NCBI GenBank assembly: GCA_003135995.1
Contig: PNBM01000189.1
Coordinates: 628-6,237 of the forward strand
Origin: Ignavibacteriota bacterium
GTDB taxonomy: Bacteria > Bacteroidota > Ignavibacteria > Tepidaquicellales > Tepidaquicellaceae
DNA: 5,610 nt
Direction of reading: 5' to 3'
Shown here in pieces: positions 4,042 to 5,610 of the stretch. The translations under genes were made by a program, and so were the position numbers. Within the stretch, counting starts at the first letter, position 1. Each line of letters opens with the position of its first letter. Below the pieces are notes generated by a model. It was not told where the DNA came from and ran no database searches. It saw only the letters and a list, made by a program, of their open reading frames with translations.

Positions 4042-5610
4042 ATGAAATCATTTCTCACCGATGCACAGCTAAAGGCTGAAATATTAAAATGTGAATATTG
4101 CGAAGAAAAGCCCTGTAAAGAGGCTTGTCCTGTGGATTGTTCACCGGCGGATTTTATTATGGCGGCTAAAAAAGGTTCAAATGCGGATTATAAAAAGGCA
4201 GCCGCAATAATTTTCGGAAGCAACCCGCTTGGAGGGATATGCGGATATGTATGTCCTGATTTTCATTGCATGAAGGCTTGCGTGCACAGGACATTCGATA
4301 ATGCAGTTAATATTCCTCCCGTTCAGGCGACTATAATTAAAAAAGCAAAAGAATTAAATAATTTACCTGATTTTATAAACCGTGAACCAAACGGAAAAAG
4401 AGTCGCAGTAATTGGCTCGGGACCTGCCGGTCTTGGAGCAGCTTCGGTTTTGGCTCAGAAAGGATATTCAATAGAAATATTTGAAAAAGAAAATAAACCG
4501 GGTGGAATGTGCAATCTTATCCCCGATATAAGATTAGATAAAAAAGTATTAAAATCCGATATTGAATTTTTGTTAAAATTAGGAAATATTAAAATACACT
4601 ACGGTAAGGAATTCGCAGAAATCGAAAAAGACGCAAAATTTGATAATAATGAAAATAATTATAATTCAAACGATGAGTTTAATGCAATAATATTTGCATC
4701 AGGGCTAACAAAAGATATAAAACCCGGAATACAAGGTGAAGAACTCTCTTATGACTGGATTGATTTTTTAAAGAATCATAAAAAATTAAATTTAAAGAAT
4801 AAAAAAGTTACAATTATAGGCGGCGGTGCCGTGGCAGTTGATTGTGCGGTTACAGCAAGCATTGGAAAAGCTTCTGCGGTTGAAATGATTATGCTCGAAA
4901 AACTCGATGAAATGCCTTTAACATCCGCTGAAAGAAATTTATTAGTTGAATATAATATTGAAATTACCTGCAGAACGCAGGTTAATAAGATTTCATCAGA
5001 GAAAAAGAAAATCAAAGGAATTCAGACACAGAAAGTTTTGCTTCAGGCAGGAAAAAAATTCCATCCGAAAAATATAAAGTTAGACAAAAGTTCTAATCCG
5101 ACAAATAGAACATTCGATATTGTTATAATGGCAATCGGAGCAAGACCCGGAATTGAACCTGTAAAAAAGAAAGGTGTGTTTTATGCGGGCGATATGATTA
5201 ACGGACCAACAACCGTCGTGGAAGCAGTTGCAGCAGGAAAAAATGTCGCGATGCAGGTGGATGCATTTTTAAATAACGAGAAACAGCCGGTAATAAAAAA
5301 TAAATCTAAAAGCCGCACAATACTTTCAGGCAGGAAATTATTACCAGTCAGTATCGAATCAGAATTTTTCGGAAGAAAAATATTATCCCCGTTTCTTTTA
5401 TCAGCCGCACCTCCGAGCGATGGCTACGAGCAAATGATAAAAGCTTATAATTTCGGCTGGGCAGGCGGCGTTATGAAAACTGCTTTTGATAATGTACCGA
5501 TTCATATTCCCGGCAGATATATGTTTGCAATTACTAATTCGACGTATGGAAATTGTGATAATGTATCAGGACATTCACTCGATAGAGTTTGTTCGGAAAT
5601 TGAAAAACTT
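4042..5610 (+). CDS. PreT-PreA fusion, dihydropyrimidine dehydrogenase-like iron-sulfur flavoprotein, 3'-truncated
   Basis: The frame is open to the right edge: 523 codons visible, stop missing. Domain order matches eukaryotic dihydropyrimidine dehydrogenase (DPD). Residues 1-110 are the two-cluster 4Fe-4S domain: C17, C20, C25 and C29, then C67, C71, C76 and C80. Q95 (IPPVQ) aligns with the unusual glutamine ligand of pig DPD (Q156, from memory). Residues 120-155 form the FAD site (VAVIGSGPAGLGAA, then EKENKPGGM). Residues 256-275 form the NAD(P) site (VTIIGGGAVAVDCA). Residues 360-400 close the flavin fold (MAIGARP, AGDMINGPTTVVEAVAAGK). From about 435 a PreA-like FMN barrel begins (LSPFLLSAAPPSDGY, GWAGGVMKTAF); K479 probably matches the FMN-binding lysine of DPD. 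E. coli keeps PreT and PreA as separate proteins. An asparagine-rich loop lies at 202-210. The start is fixed by an in-frame TAA at 4027-4029. DPD reduces uracil and thymine, but no pyrimidine genes are nearby, so the substrate is open. Confidence 0.88.
   Translation, partial: MKSFLTDAQLKAEILKCEYCEEKPCKEACPVDCSPADFIMAAKKGSNADYKKAAAIIFGSNPLGGICGYVCPDFHCMKACVHRTFDNAVNIPPVQATIIKKAKELNNLPDFINREPNGKRVAVIGSGPAGLGAASVLAQKGYSIEIFEKENKPGGMCNLIPDIRLDKKVLKSDIEFLLKLGNIKIHYGKEFAEIEKDAKFDNNENNYNSNDEFNAIIFASGLTKDIKPGIQGEELSYDWIDFLKNHKKLNLKNKKVTIIGGGAVAVDCAVTASIGKASAVEMIMLEKLDEMPLTSAERNLLVEYNIEITCRTQVNKISSEKKKIKGIQTQKVLLQAGKKFHPKNIKLDKSSNPTNRTFDIVIMAIGARPGIEPVKKKGVFYAGDMINGPTTVVEAVAAGKNVAMQVDAFLNNEKQPVIKNKSKSRTILSGRKLLPVSIESEFFGRKILSPFLLSAAPPSDGYEQMIKAYNFGWAGGVMKTAFDNVPIHIPGRYMFAITNSTYGNCDNVSGHSLDRVCSEIEKL

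Noticed and set aside
1..5610. CRISPR array, tRNA/rRNA gene, transposase or defence system.
   Set aside because: I found no regularly spaced repeats, tRNA-like arms, transposase motifs or defence-gene motifs on either strand.

Overview
The window looks like chromosomal sequence from an Ignavibacteria-like or other Bacteroidota-group (FCB) bacterium. Three things point there. The first protein ends in a type IX secretion (T9SS) C-terminal sorting domain with the QNYPNPFNP signature. IspH is the long Bacteroidota/cyanobacteria-style form. None of the three visible start codons has a Shine-Dalgarno sequence; each is preceded by A/T-rich sequence. The DNA is AT-rich throughout, with no sharp compositional break that I can see by eye. 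The exact taxon is inference.

Layout, all genes on the + strand: (1) the 3' part of a secreted Asp-box/YCF48-like beta-propeller protein with a T9SS sorting domain, cut by the left edge; (2) a 323-nt spacer with a tandem 18-bp repeat, candidate promoter boxes and a cluster of small palindromes; (3) a complete glutaryl-CoA dehydrogenase-type acyl-CoA dehydrogenase; (4) an 80-nt spacer dominated by a perfect 11-bp hairpin; (5) a complete ispH, the last step of the MEP isoprenoid pathway; (6) a 240-nt spacer with a partial repeat copy, a promoter-like box and two strong inverted repeats; (7) the 5' part of a large iron-sulfur flavoprotein, cut by the right edge, which joins a PreT/GltD-like half to the start of a PreA-like FMN domain in the order seen in eukaryotic dihydropyrimidine dehydrogenase.

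The genes do not form one evident pathway. The dehydrogenase and ispH could be read together across the 80-nt gap, but the hairpin between them may separate them. Three of the four products are cytoplasmic oxidoreductases: one FAD enzyme, one 4Fe-4S enzyme and one multi-centre FeS/flavin enzyme. The first product is exported. I found no tRNA, rRNA, CRISPR array, complete insertion sequence or defence system. The most notable items are the DPD-like fusion, which retains the unusual glutamine cluster ligand position, and the palindrome-rich spacers, especially the structured leader upstream of the fusion gene.
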